Below, one piece after another: positions 35,621 through 43,817 of a stretch of 64,000 bases of DNA. The notes under the pieces were generated by a model. That model was not told the origin of the DNA. It worked only from the letters and a program-made list of their open reading frames with translations, and made no database searches. Position numbers and translations under genes: made by a program. Numbering within the stretch: the first letter of the stretch is position 1; the number at the start of each line of letters is the position of its first letter. Source of the DNA: Paenibacillus lignilyticus (GTDB taxonomy: Bacteria; Bacillota; Bacilli; Paenibacillales; Paenibacillaceae); assembly GCF_017942085.1 (NCBI RefSeq), contig NZ_JAGKSP010000003.1, positions 1 through 64,000 of the forward strand, given 5' to 3'.

Positions 35621-37362
35621 AAACACTGAAAAAGCTTTTCAACAATTCGACTTTGCTGCAGAAGCTGCTGCTCATGTTTCTTACCGTTACGATCACCCCT
35701 CTTATATTCATTACGGTTTTCTTCTACGACCGTACGGAGCAACGCTTGCTCGAATTGACTTATGAAAATATGTCTAGCAGCAACCAACAAATCAGCAGCA
35801 ATGTAAACGCCCATTTGGATAATCTTCGCCAAATTTCATCTATGATTTATACGGATGAAACCTTACAAGCTTATCTGACGCAATCCTACACAAGCGACAT
35901 TTCGATCCTCGAAGCATACCGATATATCGATGGACTTCTATACAGCTTGATGACTGCGAACAACAACCTTGCCAGCATCAACCTTTATGTAGACAATCAA
36001 ACGCTTCCGGAGGATGGTCTGTTTCTCAAACATATCACGCATGAAAATCTACCGATTGAGTACCTTATTCAATTGCAACAAACCTACGGCAACAATATAT
36101 TCAGCAACGTCATTCAAGAAGACAAAAACGGCAAGAACGTCATATATCTCGGGCGTATTCTCAACTTTAACGCGCAAAACCAATTTTACGGAATGGTGAC
36201 GATCGGTCTCTATGAAGAATTGCTCTACAAGTTAATCGAAAAAGAAGAGCAGAACAAAAGCGTCTACTTGCTCAACGAACACAATCAAATCATCTCCGCA
36301 TCCGATAAATCGCTTTTAAACCTGTCATTCAGCGAAGCCATCGGCCCCGAGTTGTCCGGCAACCAAGAAATCGTCACCATTAACGGACATCCCACTCTGC
36401 TGGTGTATAACACCATGTATGATGGTTGGAAAACCGTTTCTCTCACGCCAGTGGACGAAATCATGCGTTCATCTCGTCAAACAGCTATGCAAATAGTTGT
36501 CATTGCCCTCTTTTGTCTTGTCTTATCCGTCTTAATGATCATTGTCATTGCCAAATACCTTTCGCGCCGCCTGCGTAAATTAAACCGTCAAGCAGCGCAA
36601 GTAGAGCAAGGAAATTTCACCCTCTTGCTCAACGATTCCAGCAAGGATGAAATCGGTCAAGTAAGCGCGGCTTTCAACAAGATGAGCACGCGTCTCAAAG
36701 ACTTGATCGATAAGCTGTACGTCAAGGAAATTGCCAAGCGCGATGCGGAACTTTATGCCTTGCAAAGCCAGATCAATCCGCATTTTCTATATAATACGCT
36801 GTCGGGTATTTCCTCTCTGGCCATCCAAAACGATGATATTGAAGTAAGCAAAATTGTCAGCCATCTCGCAAAATTCTATCAAACATCACTCAATATGGGG
36901 CATCAATATATTACTCTGGAGAAAGAAATCGCCCTTACCAAACACTATCTTGCAATCCAGCATATGCGCTTTGATGATAGCTTTATTGAACGCTGGGAAG
37001 TTGACGAAAGCTTGTCAACGAATGAAACTTTAAAATTGTTGTTGCAACCTTTTGTCGAAAACGCCATTAATCACGCCATATATGATGATCATAAAAGTTT
37101 GGAAATCTCCATCCGTATTTACCAATCCATGCACGAAGGTGCTCCAGCGCTCTTGCTTGAAGTAGAAGACGACGGTTGCGGAATGTCTTCTGAACAAGTA
37201 GAAGCACTGTTATCCTCCGAATCGAAAGCAGGATATGGAATCAAAAACGTTCATGAACGCGTGCAACTTGCTTACGGACAAAACTACGGCGTAACCATTC
37301 ATAGTGAAGTTGGATTAGGCACTAAAATTACCATCATGCTACCTTTGCAGCAACACGATTGA
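35617..37362 (+). CDS. Sensor histidine kinase, YesM-like
   Basis: A 581-residue membrane kinase. Helix 1 is at about 14-37, helix 2 at about 289-312, with an extracellular ligand-sensing domain between. A HAMP domain follows, then the His_kinase-type motif Q-I-N-P-H-F-L-Y-N-T (His389) and an ATPase domain with N-A-I-N-H and D-D-G-C-G-M. It forms a YesMN-type pair with the preceding regulator, and the external domain may sense sugar alone or via the binding protein. Confidence 0.94.
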   Translation: MKTLKKLFNNSTLLQKLLLMFLTVTITPLIFITVFFYDRTEQRLLELTYENMSSSNQQISSNVNAHLDNLRQISSMIYTDETLQAYLTQSYTSDISILEAYRYIDGLLYSLMTANNNLASINLYVDNQTLPEDGLFLKHITHENLPIEYLIQLQQTYGNNIFSNVIQEDKNGKNVIYLGRILNFNAQNQFYGMVTIGLYEELLYKLIEKEEQNKSVYLLNEHNQIISASDKSLLNLSFSEAIGPELSGNQEIVTINGHPTLLVYNTMYDGWKTVSLTPVDEIMRSSRQTAMQIVVIALFCLVLSVLMIIVIAKYLSRRLRKLNRQAAQVEQGNFTLLLNDSSKDEIGQVSAAFNKMSTRLKDLIDKLYVKEIAKRDAELYALQSQINPHFLYNTLSGISSLAIQNDDIEVSKIVSHLAKFYQTSLNMGHQYITLEKEIALTKHYLAIQHMRFDDSFIERWEVDESLSTNETLKLLLQPFVENAINHAIYDDHKSLEISIRIYQSMHEGAPALLLEVEDDGCGMSSEQVEALLSSESKAGYGIKNVHERVQLAYGQNYGVTIHSEVGLGTKITIMLPLQQHD

Positions 37363-37401
37363 GCAGCGGCCTAGTGATCGCCCATGACGAGCGCACGACA
37401 A

Positions 37402-37438
37402 AAGATGATTCCTGTACTGAACAGGAATCATCTTTTTG
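37402..37438. terminator. Bidirectional terminator
   Basis: GATGATTCCTGT and ACAGGAATCATC form a perfect 12-bp stem with a five-base loop and T runs on both strands. It ends the kinase operon and the convergent CobW-type gene. Confidence 0.85.
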
Positions 37439-37476
37439 CCTTCAGATCTGCTTTTTTATTTTGTCCTGCTGCACAA

Positions 37477-38679
37477 TTAAGCTATCGGTGCTTCAATCGC
37501 ATTTGGCAACGTATCATCGAACAAATTCCAATCACGCTTCATCTCGGAGTCAGTCAACAGGCAGTCATCGAGAGCAGATGTAAGCTTCTCTCTGTCCATT
37601 TCGATTCCGATAAACACGACTTTGTTGATGCGATCACCGAATTCCTTTGACCAGATGCTGCTTAGCAAGGGGTCCTCTTGCAAATAATACGCCTGCTCTT
37701 CCGGCGGTAATGCGGCAACCCAATAACCTGACGGTCCGAAATGAATTGAAGGGCCGGCTTGACTAATACTTTGGCCTACATCGTTACGACTGGCGACCCA
37801 CATAATCCCTTTTGTGCGAACGACTTCTACGGGCCAATTTTGCATCCATTTCATCAAACGTCCTGGGTGAAACGGCCTTACGCGTTCGTAGACGAACGAA
37901 GAAATGCCGTATTCTTCTGTTTCAGGCTTATGAACAGACTTCTCCATTTCCTTCAACCAACCGGCAGATTGACTCGCTTCGTCAAAGTTGAACAATCCGG
38001 TATTCAAAATTTCCGCTGGAAGGACTTTTCCGTTCACGATCTTGATCAGCTTCGCCCGAGTCTGCAGTTTTCGAAGAACGGCTTCTAGCTGCACAAGCTC
38101 GCTCCGATTGATCATGTCGCATTTGTTAAGCAAGAGCACATCGCAAAACTCAATCTGATCGATAAGCAAATCAACGACATCGCGCGTATCGTCTTCGCCT
38201 ACGGCCTCGTTTCGTTCAAGTAGAGATTCTCCGGAGGAAAAGTCATGCCAGAATCGATAGGCGTCGACGACCGTTACCATGCAATCCAGGCGGCAGTACT
38301 TCGTTAAATCGATTCCATGCTCCTCATCGATATACGTGAAAGTTTGCGCGACCGGAATAGGTTCTCCGACACCCGTCGACTCTATCAGGATGTAATCGAA
38401 ACGTCCATCTTGCGCGAGTCTCTCTACCTCACGAAGCAAGTCTTCCCGGAGGGTACAACAGATGCAGCCGTTAGACATCTCCACCAACTTTTCTTCGGTT
38501 CTGGATAATCCTCCTCCATCCTTTACGAGTGCCGCATCAATATTGACCTCGCTTAAATCATTAACAATAACAGCCACTTTCAAGCCTTCGCGGTTATTCA
38601 GCACGTGGTTAAGCACTGTCGTTTTCCCTGCGCCTAAATAACCGCTAAGTACGGTTACAGGTATTTTCTTTGTTTGCAT
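37477..38679 (-). CDS. CobW/COG0523-family GTPase, probable zinc metallochaperone
   Basis: A G3E-family GTPase of 400 residues. It has Walker A G-Y-L-G-A-G-K-T (13-20), the metal motif G-C-I-C-C (Cys72, 74, 75), E-S-T-G and N-K-C-D, plus the C-terminal CobW_C domain. The start at 38679 is preferred over a longer frame because family members begin there. A Zur-box-like palindrome lies 14-28 bases upstream, so it is likely made under zinc starvation like YciC/ZagA, delivering zinc to client enzymes. Confidence 0.9.
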   Translation of the reverse strand: MQTKKIPVTVLSGYLGAGKTTVLNHVLNNREGLKVAVIVNDLSEVNIDAALVKDGGGLSRTEEKLVEMSNGCICCTLREDLLREVERLAQDGRFDYILIESTGVGEPIPVAQTFTYIDEEHGIDLTKYCRLDCMVTVVDAYRFWHDFSSGESLLERNEAVGEDDTRDVVDLLIDQIEFCDVLLLNKCDMINRSELVQLEAVLRKLQTRAKLIKIVNGKVLPAEILNTGLFNFDEASQSAGWLKEMEKSVHKPETEEYGISSFVYERVRPFHPGRLMKWMQNWPVEVVRTKGIMWVASRNDVGQSISQAGPSIHFGPSGYWVAALPPEEQAYYLQEDPLLSSIWSKEFGDRINKVVFIGIEMDREKLTSALDDCLLTDSEMKRDWNLFDDTLPNAIEAPIA

Positions 38680-38692
38680 GTCATCACCCTGT

Positions 38693-38707
38693 TTGTAATT
38701 TTTACGA
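38693..38707 (-). promoter_or_regulatory. Zur-box-like operator before the COG0523 gene
   Basis: Read on the minus strand, TCGTAAAAATTACAA matches the Bacillus Zur box TCGTAATnATTACGA at 12 of 14 fixed positions. It lies directly upstream of the start codon. Confidence 0.65.
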
Positions 38708-38721
38708 TTATTGTCGAAATT

Positions 38722-38745
38722 AAAAACCGGCCCTATTCCGGTTTC
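38722..38745 (-). terminator. Terminator after the zinc transporter remnant
   Basis: AAACCGG ... CCGGTTTTTA hairpin on the minus strand just past the znuA stop at 38765. Confidence 0.55.
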
Positions 38746-38764
38746 TTTTCTCTTATGCATTTTT

Positions 38765-39058
38765 CTATTTAAGTGCTCTCTGCAACGCTTCAAGATTTTG
38801 CTGCATGACGCTCATGTAGTTTCGATTATGGTTGAGATCATCATCCGTCAAACCTTCAAGAGGATTGAGTACATCCGTCTTGGCACCAATTTCGTTCGAA
38901 ACAACTTGGGCGACTTTCGGTTCGACCAGCGTTTCGAAAAAAATCGTTTTTACTTGATGCTTTTTGGCAAACTCGACAACTTTAGCCATCTCCTCTGGCG
39001 AAGGCTCCTGTTCGGGGGACAAGCCCGCGATCGGGATTTGCTTCAATCCATACTCCTC
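38765..39058 (-). pseudogene. Zinc-binding protein ZnuA/AdcA, C-terminal fragment
   Basis: The frame reads [34 protein letters not shown] and ends L-N-P-L-E-G-L-T. This is the last third of a metal ABC transporter binding protein, including the H-Q-V-K-T-I-F-F-E region. The signal peptide, N-lobe and His-rich loop are missing. The fragment is joined directly, in a different frame, to the truncated permease gene at about 39055-39062. The product cannot be secreted or bind zinc normally. Confidence 0.85.
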
Positions 39059-39059
39059 C

Positions 39060-39347
39060 CCCCACCATGATGATCGCGATGGATATTTCATTGTACGTTT
39101 TGTAAGCTCTTCGGACATATTCAACGACAATGGCGCCAATAACCGCAACGATAAATCCGGCCGTAGTCGGATTTATATGTAAATACGCTCCACCCGCTGC
39201 ACCGGACATCGACACATGCGACAGCATATCCGCCATTAATGCTTGGCGTCTTAGCAATAAATAGACACCTAACGCAGAAGCCGCCAATGCAATTAGCCCG
39301 CCGGCACAAAATGCCCTCTGCATGAAGTCGTAGTGCAGCATTTCCAA
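39060..39347 (-). pseudogene. Zinc transporter permease ZnuB/AdcB, N-terminal fragment
   Basis: Starts at TTG (39347) with GGAGG seven bases upstream and reads [29 protein letters not shown] and [10 protein letters not shown], the first three helices of a ZnuB-type permease. It then runs into znuA sequence out of frame. About 170 permease residues and the first two-thirds of znuA were lost in what looks like one internal deletion. Confidence 0.85.
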
Positions 39348-40018
39348 GCGCTCTCCTCCTTTCTTTCCAGCGTAATGATCCGATCCAGTTCATGTTCAAT
39401 TTCGTTCATGTTGTGCGTAACCATGAGCACCGTTCGGCCATTTCCCCTGATTTGCTCTCGCATTGATCCGTAAAATCGATTTCTGCTATCTTTGTCCATT
39501 CCTGTGGTTGGCTCATCCAGCACGAACAAATCCGGAGACATCGCCAAAGCTCTGGCTATGCATATTCGCTGCTTTTCTCCTCCAGACAACTCGCCGATTT
39601 TCCGATGACGATATTCCCACATTTCCATTTGTTTAAGCGCTTCATCGGCGGCTTCGATATCCTCCGAGTTCAGTCTGCTCCACCATTTCCCCCGACTAAA
39701 TCGACCGGATCGGACAAACTCTTGAACACTGCTGGGAAAACCGCCGTTAAAAGCGGATATCTGCTGTGGTACGTAAGCGATGCCTCGTTTGCTGCCTTCA
39801 GAATTATACGGGGCAATAGAAACCTCCCCCTTCCAAGGACGGAGCAAACCTAACGCCAGCTTGAGGAGCGTCGTCTTCGCCGCGCCGTTCGGACCGGTAA
39901 CCGCAATAAATTCGCCAGAACGGATTTCGATTGTAGCTTCTTCCAAGCAAGGCACATCGTCATATCCGAACATTACATCTTGTAGCGCAGCCAATTGCAA
40001 TAGATTCACACCTTTCAT
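39293..40018 (-). CDS. Zinc ABC transporter ATPase ZnuC/AdcC with altered Walker A
   Basis: A 241-residue ABC ATPase: Walker A here reads G-P-N-G-A-A-K-T-T instead of G-x-G-K-T/S (Gly to Ala, codon GCG), the Q loop V-P-Q-Q is intact, the signature L-S-G-G-E-K-Q-R and Walker B L-F-V-L-D-E-P are intact, and the switch His is in V-T-H-N. The last codons overlap znuB by 55 bases. Translation may start at a TTG six codons later (40000), which has an AAAGG site. With the permease and binding protein both truncated, the gene is probably on its way to loss. Confidence 0.82.
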   Translation of the reverse strand: MKGVNLLQLAALQDVMFGYDDVPCLEEATIEIRSGEFIAVTGPNGAAKTTLLKLALGLLRPWKGEVSIAPYNSEGSKRGIAYVPQQISAFNGGFPSSVQEFVRSGRFSRGKWWSRLNSEDIEAADEALKQMEMWEYRHRKIGELSGGEKQRICIARALAMSPDLFVLDEPTTGMDKDSRNRFYGSMREQIRGNGRTVLMVTHNMNEIEHELDRIITLERKEESAWKCCTTTSCRGHFVPAG

Positions 40019-40037
40019 ATGAGATAATGAAACTTAT

Positions 40038-40052
40038 ATGTAATAATTACGT
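40038..40052 (-). promoter_or_regulatory. Zur-box-like operator upstream of znuC
   Basis: ATGTAATAATTACGT carries the perfect core GTAATnATTAC of the Zur box and lies about 20 bases before znuC. The operator has outlived the operon. Confidence 0.65.
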
Positions 40053-40088
40053 TTATAGATGAAAATTAATGTCCAACCTCATCGGTTG

Positions 40089-40103
40089 AACGTAATTATA
40101 ACA
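40089..40103. promoter_or_regulatory. Second, weaker Zur-like site
   Basis: ACGTAATTATAACAA keeps CGTAATnAT and matches 11 of 14 fixed positions of the Zur consensus. A third half-site CACGTAATT lies near 40147. Confidence 0.4.
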
Positions 40104-40121
40104 ATTAAGAACGATATCAGA

Positions 40122-40289
40122 TTATGGAATGATCGTCAATCTATTTTCACGTAATTGCAAATATGCACAGTATGAGTGGTAATGTTGGCCATCAATATTC
40201 ACATAAGCGCCGGCAGTGACTATTTTCAACTCAAGTGGACCTCCACTACTCCATACATTAGCTAGCTCTGTTGCTCCCTCCCAATACCT
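40122..40289 (-). pseudogene. Unknown protein C-terminal fragment
   Basis: A minus-strand frame without start codon reads R-Y-W-E-G-A-T-E-L-A-N-V-W-S-S-G-G-P, L-K-I-V-T-A-G-A-Y-V-N-I-D-G-Q-H and ends at a stop at 40122. The regular beta-like pattern suggests real coding origin. I do not recognise the family. An upstream in-frame TGA and the kinase gene end block any extension. Confidence 0.35.
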
Positions 40290-40309
40290 TCAAGTGAGTT
40301 TTTGGGATA

Positions 40310-41407
40310 TTAGAGACCATTTGCGTAGAGCTTATGTGATTTTGGAAGGTACACGGTCACTGATGTTCCTTTTCCTCTTTGACTATGAATCTCAATTCTA
40401 CCATTGTGCGCTTCAACCAGTTTCTTCACAATCGTAAGTCCAAGACCACCTCCGCCGGATTTTCGATCACGTGACTTATCCACTCGATAAAACCGTTCAA
40501 AAACAAATAAAAGATCCTTCTCTTCTATTCCAATTCCCGTATCGGTAATAATGATGTTAACAAAGCTGTTTAAATCTTTGATTTCAACTGTCACGAATCC
40601 ATTTTGGGGCGTAAACTTCAAGGAATTGCTGAGTAAGTTCGCCATTATTTGACCGAAGCGCAGCTTATCTATTTTAGTTTCTATTGTTAAATGGGATTCA
40701 AATATGAGCTTCACGCCCTTTTTTTCAAACTCAGCCTGGTTAGCGTTAACATGATGCTGAACGATTGCAGTTACATTCTCATCTTCTATGTTCAGCTTGA
40801 AATTTGGGGACTCGACTTCCGTTAACTGCTCTAAATCGCCAACCAAAAAACGCAGCCGTTCAATTTCTTCAAAACATGACTCCAGGCGTCTTGGGGTTGG
40901 CTCCCATACACCTTCAATCATAGCCTCCATATGGCTTTTGAGGGTTGTGAGCGGTGTTCTAAGCTCGTGAGCAACATCGGCTGTTAACGTTTTACGGAGT
41001 GACTCCTGCAGCATCAATTGCTCAGCAAGATGATTTAACGACTTACTCAGGTCAGCTATTTCATCCTCCCCATGTACTTGCGTTCGTGAAGCTAGCTCAC
41101 CTTTTGCCATTCGTTCCGCTACCTTTTTCATTTGAACGAGCGGAGCCGTTATTCGCTTTGCAACAAAGAGACTTATAATAATCGCCAATATTATCCCGAG
41201 TATGGCGATTAAAAACACAGATTGAATTAATGCCTGTTCCAAATGTTCGTTAAATGTATTTGGCAGGACTTCAAAACGCTGTGTCTGTTGTTGAACCATT
41301 GTAAGGTGGTAGTGAGCTTGAAATATGAATGTAAGCGTTGAAATGATCAATACACCTGAGGCAATTCCAATGCATGCTAATGCGATTTTTGCATTTAGAC
41401 CTTTCAT
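40310..41407 (-). CDS. Sensor histidine kinase (BaeS/PhoR-type)
   Basis: A 365-residue membrane kinase. Two helices (about 9-29 and 63-83) flank a short external loop, then HAMP (to about 135), HisKA with V-A-H-E-L-R-T-P (His147) and HATPase with N-L-L-S-N-S-L, D-T-G-I-G-I and G-G-G-G-L-G-L. It overlaps the regulator gene by four bases (ATGA). The next gene, 260 bases before the regulator's end on the same strand, is separate, so the signal is unknown; the neighbouring YdhK lipoprotein, transcribed toward it, may be a target. Confidence 0.93.
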   Translation of the reverse strand: MKGLNAKIALACIGIASGVLIISTLTFIFQAHYHLTMVQQQTQRFEVLPNTFNEHLEQALIQSVFLIAILGIILAIIISLFVAKRITAPLVQMKKVAERMAKGELASRTQVHGEDEIADLSKSLNHLAEQLMLQESLRKTLTADVAHELRTPLTTLKSHMEAMIEGVWEPTPRRLESCFEEIERLRFLVGDLEQLTEVESPNFKLNIEDENVTAIVQHHVNANQAEFEKKGVKLIFESHLTIETKIDKLRFGQIMANLLSNSLKFTPQNGFVTVEIKDLNSFVNIIITDTGIGIEEKDLLFVFERFYRVDKSRDRKSGGGGLGLTIVKKLVEAHNGRIEIHSQRGKGTSVTVYLPKSHKLYANGL

Positions 41408-42102
41408 AAGGAACCGCCCCCCGAAAACCGATATCCTACTGCAAATACTGTGATGATGTACTGTGGATGTTTAGGGTCTAACTCAATTTTTTGTCTGAGA
41501 TTTTTGACATGCTGATCGATTGCACGAGAATCGCCTTCAAAATCGAAGCCAAGCACCTTAACAATAAGCTCCTCACGAGTAAATGTTCTGCCAGGATGTC
41601 GTGCAAAGGTCATCAGCAATTTATATTCATTTGGTGTAAGGCTCAGCGGGCGTCCATTTTTAATTACCTTATGCTGAGAAGGTCGGATGATTAGATCTCC
41701 ATTATTAAACATGATCGTCTCTGCGAGCAGGGTATCCTCTTGTGAACGACGTAAATTTGCCTTTACTCGAGCCATTAGTTCACGAGGACTGAACGGTTTT
41801 ATTACGTAATCATCAGCTCCTAGTAGTAGTCCTTGCACCCGGTCGTCCTCGGCTACTTTAGCCGTTAGCATGATAACCGGGACCGTCGAAAACTGGCGCA
41901 GCGTTTTACATACATCTTCTCCTGATAAATCAGGTAGCATTAAGTCTAGAATGACAAGGTCGATAGTTGTTCCACTTCGAATTATCTCTAACGCATTTGA
42001 GCCAGTATCGGCTTCAATGGCATGAAAGCCTTCCTTTTGTAAATAGGACACGACCACTTCACGAATCTTCACTTCATCATCCACCATCAATACTGTCTTC
42101 AT
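41404..42102 (-). CDS. OmpR-type response regulator
   Basis: A 232-residue regulator with receiver domain (Asp53 in L-V-I-L-D-L-M-L-P), K-P-F-S-P-R-E-L and a C-terminal winged helix (P-N-E-Y-K-L-L; R-T-F-T-R-E-E-L; D-S-R-A-I-D-Q-H-V-K-N-L-R-Q-K-I). It is first in the operon, with the kinase second. The DNA region 42103-42220 upstream holds no gene. Confidence 0.95.
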   Translation of the reverse strand: MKTVLMVDDEVKIREVVVSYLQKEGFHAIEADTGSNALEIIRSGTTIDLVILDLMLPDLSGEDVCKTLRQFSTVPVIMLTAKVAEDDRVQGLLLGADDYVIKPFSPRELMARVKANLRRSQEDTLLAETIMFNNGDLIIRPSQHKVIKNGRPLSLTPNEYKLLMTFARHPGRTFTREELIVKVLGFDFEGDSRAIDQHVKNLRQKIELDPKHPQYIITVFAVGYRFSGGGSL

Positions 42103-42220
42103 AAACCCCTCACTACGATCATTATTGGTTTACTTATCTTCACAACTTCAATTGGACTGAAATCTATTATTGAACCTTTAGCCGTTCATTTTGTTTACGC
42201 CCCTATAAAGTGTAATTCCC

Positions 42221-42352
42221 TTAGGCTTGAAAACTGAATGTTGTTGCAATAATCAACACTACCAATGCTGCTCCAGCAACGACTAGTATATGTTCCCCTA
42301 TTGATTGCCCCCTGCAGGATTCAGCACATTTCAAAGGTACGGATTCCAGCAA
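42221..42352 (-). CDS. Possible small membrane protein
   Basis: A 43-codon frame from a TTG (42352) reads L-L-E-S-V-P-L-K-C-A-E-S-C-R-G-Q and then one membrane helix, H-I-L-V-V-A-G-A-A-L-V-V-L-I-I-A-T-T-F. It lies 17 bases after the YdhK stop on the same strand. The hydrophobic helix and the C-x3-C are suggestive, but there is no clear ribosome site, so it could also be a remnant. Confidence 0.35.
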   Translation of the reverse strand: MLESVPLKCAESCRGQSIGEHILVVAGAALVVLIIATTFSFQA

Positions 42353-42369
42353 GGCAAATTATTAACACT

Positions 42370-42897
42370 TTACTCCGTACTTGAAAGCTCACTTTCAGTT
42401 ACCCACTTGTGATTCTTTACCATGTCTCCACCTGTGGTTGGCATGAAATCAACCATATAAACCGTTGTAGGTTCTGCTAGATCAATAATCGCTTCAGCAC
42501 CATTCATGCCTTCCATATGATCGGCCATAAGCGTAACTTCATCCCCTGGTTTGAACGGTTGATCACCGGCGTTTTTAATCTCCTGAGTAATGACCCATTT
42601 ATGATTTGTTTCCTTAGGGCCACCGTTTGTCGGAGTGTAAGATACCGCATAAGCCGTTGTGCTATAAGCACCAACAATTGTTGCTTTGGCACCGTCCATC
42701 CCTTTCATATGATCAATCATTATGATAGCCTGGCTGCCAACTTTGAATGTTGGATTATCTGCAACCTTCAAACCGGCAGGAACTTCACCGGAACTTGAAT
42801 GATGCATGTCATCCATATCCCCTTTGATTTTACCGCAGGCGGTTAAAGTAAGGACAACCAAAATAGCAACTCCAATTATAACCAGTTTTTTCAGCAT
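42370..42897 (-). CDS. YdhK-family lipoprotein (two DUF1541 repeats)
   Basis: A 175-residue secreted lipoprotein: lipobox L-T-A-C near residue 21, then a His/Met-containing linker D-D-M-H-H and two related domains, each with D-H-M-x-G-M-x-G-A and N-H-K-W-V (about 65-120 and 125-172). The Met/His-rich composition suggests copper or other soft-metal binding, as proposed for YdhK relatives; this is inference. The start at 42897 is supported by GGAG nine bases upstream. Confidence 0.85.
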   Translation of the reverse strand: MLKKLVIIGVAILVVLTLTACGKIKGDMDDMHHSSSGEVPAGLKVADNPTFKVGSQAIIMIDHMKGMDGAKATIVGAYSTTAYAVSYTPTNGGPKETNHKWVITQEIKNAGDQPFKPGDEVTLMADHMEGMNGAEAIIDLAEPTTVYMVDFMPTTGGDMVKNHKWVTESELSSTE

Positions 42898-42928
42898 GCT
42901 TACCAACTCCATTTCGTGTAGTTAACTT

Positions 42929-43057
42929 TCAAGAGAAAACCTTACTTACTTGGAACTCCTCCATGCATAACTTCAAGCCACCCGTTCTAGCTTTACATCC
43001 ATCTACCGGAGAAAGCCACTCAAAAGTATCGTCTGTAAATAGCTCATACACAATCAC
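42929..43057 (-). CDS. Small protein, unknown
   Basis: A 42-residue frame from GTG at 43057 with GGAGGG seven bases upstream, a strong site. It reads M-I-V-Y-E-L-F-T-D-D-T-F-E-W-L-S-P-V-D, then C-K-A-R-T-G-G-L-K. The opening resembles the start of Imm11/DUF1629-type immunity proteins, but the rest does not continue that family, so it may be a truncated one. It lies 31 bases upstream of ydhK on the same strand. Confidence 0.45.
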   Translation of the reverse strand: MIVYELFTDDTFEWLSPVDGCKARTGGLKLCMEEFQVSKVFS

Positions 43058-43239
43058 AATTAGTCCCTCCAATAGTGAATTTTTATTCTCATTTGTAGGC
43101 AAACGACGAAGTTTTTATCAAGTCCAGGAACTTATGTTTAGATGATTAAACGTGAACATGGCAGCGGAAAACAGTAACGGCTTCTTCTCAAATCTAACTC
43201 TTAACTTAAGTATAGAAGGCAATTGTGTAGAACTTATGT

Positions 43240-43258
43240 TGAAGTGGTAATCATTATC
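43240..43258. promoter_or_regulatory. Orphan Fur-box-like sequence
   Basis: TGAAGTGGTAATCATTATC matches the Fur consensus GATAATGATAATCATTATC at 14 of 19 positions, with a perfect TAATCATTATC half. No iron-related gene follows on either strand. Confidence 0.35.
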
Positions 43259-43440
43259 AAATGTTGATGATCTCGTTGCTCATGGGTTGTCAGTGAATGA
43301 ACCGGTACTTCCACAATAATGGAACAGTTCAAGACTTTTGCCGTTTTCTTGAAACTCTCCTCAAGTTTTATATACACCGCTGTGCGGGAAAATAGCCAAG
43401 ATTATCACACGGCAAACAATATAACGTCTTATCTTTGAAA

Positions 43441-43514
43441 AGTGTATACTTAAAATAAAAAACCGCATAAAGACGCGGCTTTTAATGAATATATGTCTTT
43501 GTCCTCTTACAAGC
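43441..43514. repeat. Dispersed repeat copy: CCGC hairpin and ATATGTCTTTGTCC
   Basis: GTGTATACTTAAAATAAAAA is followed by CCGCATAAAGACGCGG, TTTTAATGAATATATG and TCTTTGTCCTCTTACAAG. Order and sequence match the copy at 14373-14463 closely. Confidence 0.65.
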
Positions 43515-43538
43515 GACAAGATGACTTATTAGTGATGA

Positions 43539-43661
43539 TGTGGTATCTATAAGGATACCTTGTACGGCATCATCGTGGATGAACAGAAGCATGCTGCTAA
43601 GTATAATAATTTGCTTTTGCGCAATTTAAACACTCGGTTCTTCCATAGTACATGGTCCTAA
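43539..43661 (+). pseudogene. Ferritin-like protein, C-terminal remnant
   Basis: After a TGA the frame reads C-G-I-Y-K-D-T-L-Y-G-I-I-V-D-E-Q-K-H-A-A and K-Y-N-N-L-L-L-R-N-L to a stop at 43661. The D-E-Q-K-H motif followed by a helix is what ferritin-like di-iron proteins have in their last helix. A terminator follows directly. The first three helices are missing, cut off by the dispersed repeat. Confidence 0.5.
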
Positions 43662-43676
43662 GATATCAGTGTTCGT

Positions 43677-43709
43677 AACAAAACCCGGCGTTGAACCGGG
43701 TTTTGTTTT
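43677..43709 (+). terminator. Terminator
   Basis: ACAAAACCCGG and CCGGGTTTTGT form a perfect 11-bp stem with T residues on the plus side, just after the ferritin-like remnant. Confidence 0.75.
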
Positions 43710-43817
43710 CTATAATTTGTTCTGCTCGATATCCGGTTATGCTCTTTCATTTGTCTGTACTTTAGACTTCCCGCCCTTTGTCTCACATTTAACGGCATGA
43801 AATAAAGGCTACTGAGG

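Larger units (their letters stand above)
43058..43817. other. Intergenic region with repeat and gene remnant
   Basis: Contains a Fur-box-like sequence (43240-43258) with no gene to control, the dispersed repeat (43441-43514), a ferritin-like gene remnant (43539-43661) and its terminator. Between these I see no coding sequence. Confidence 0.5.
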
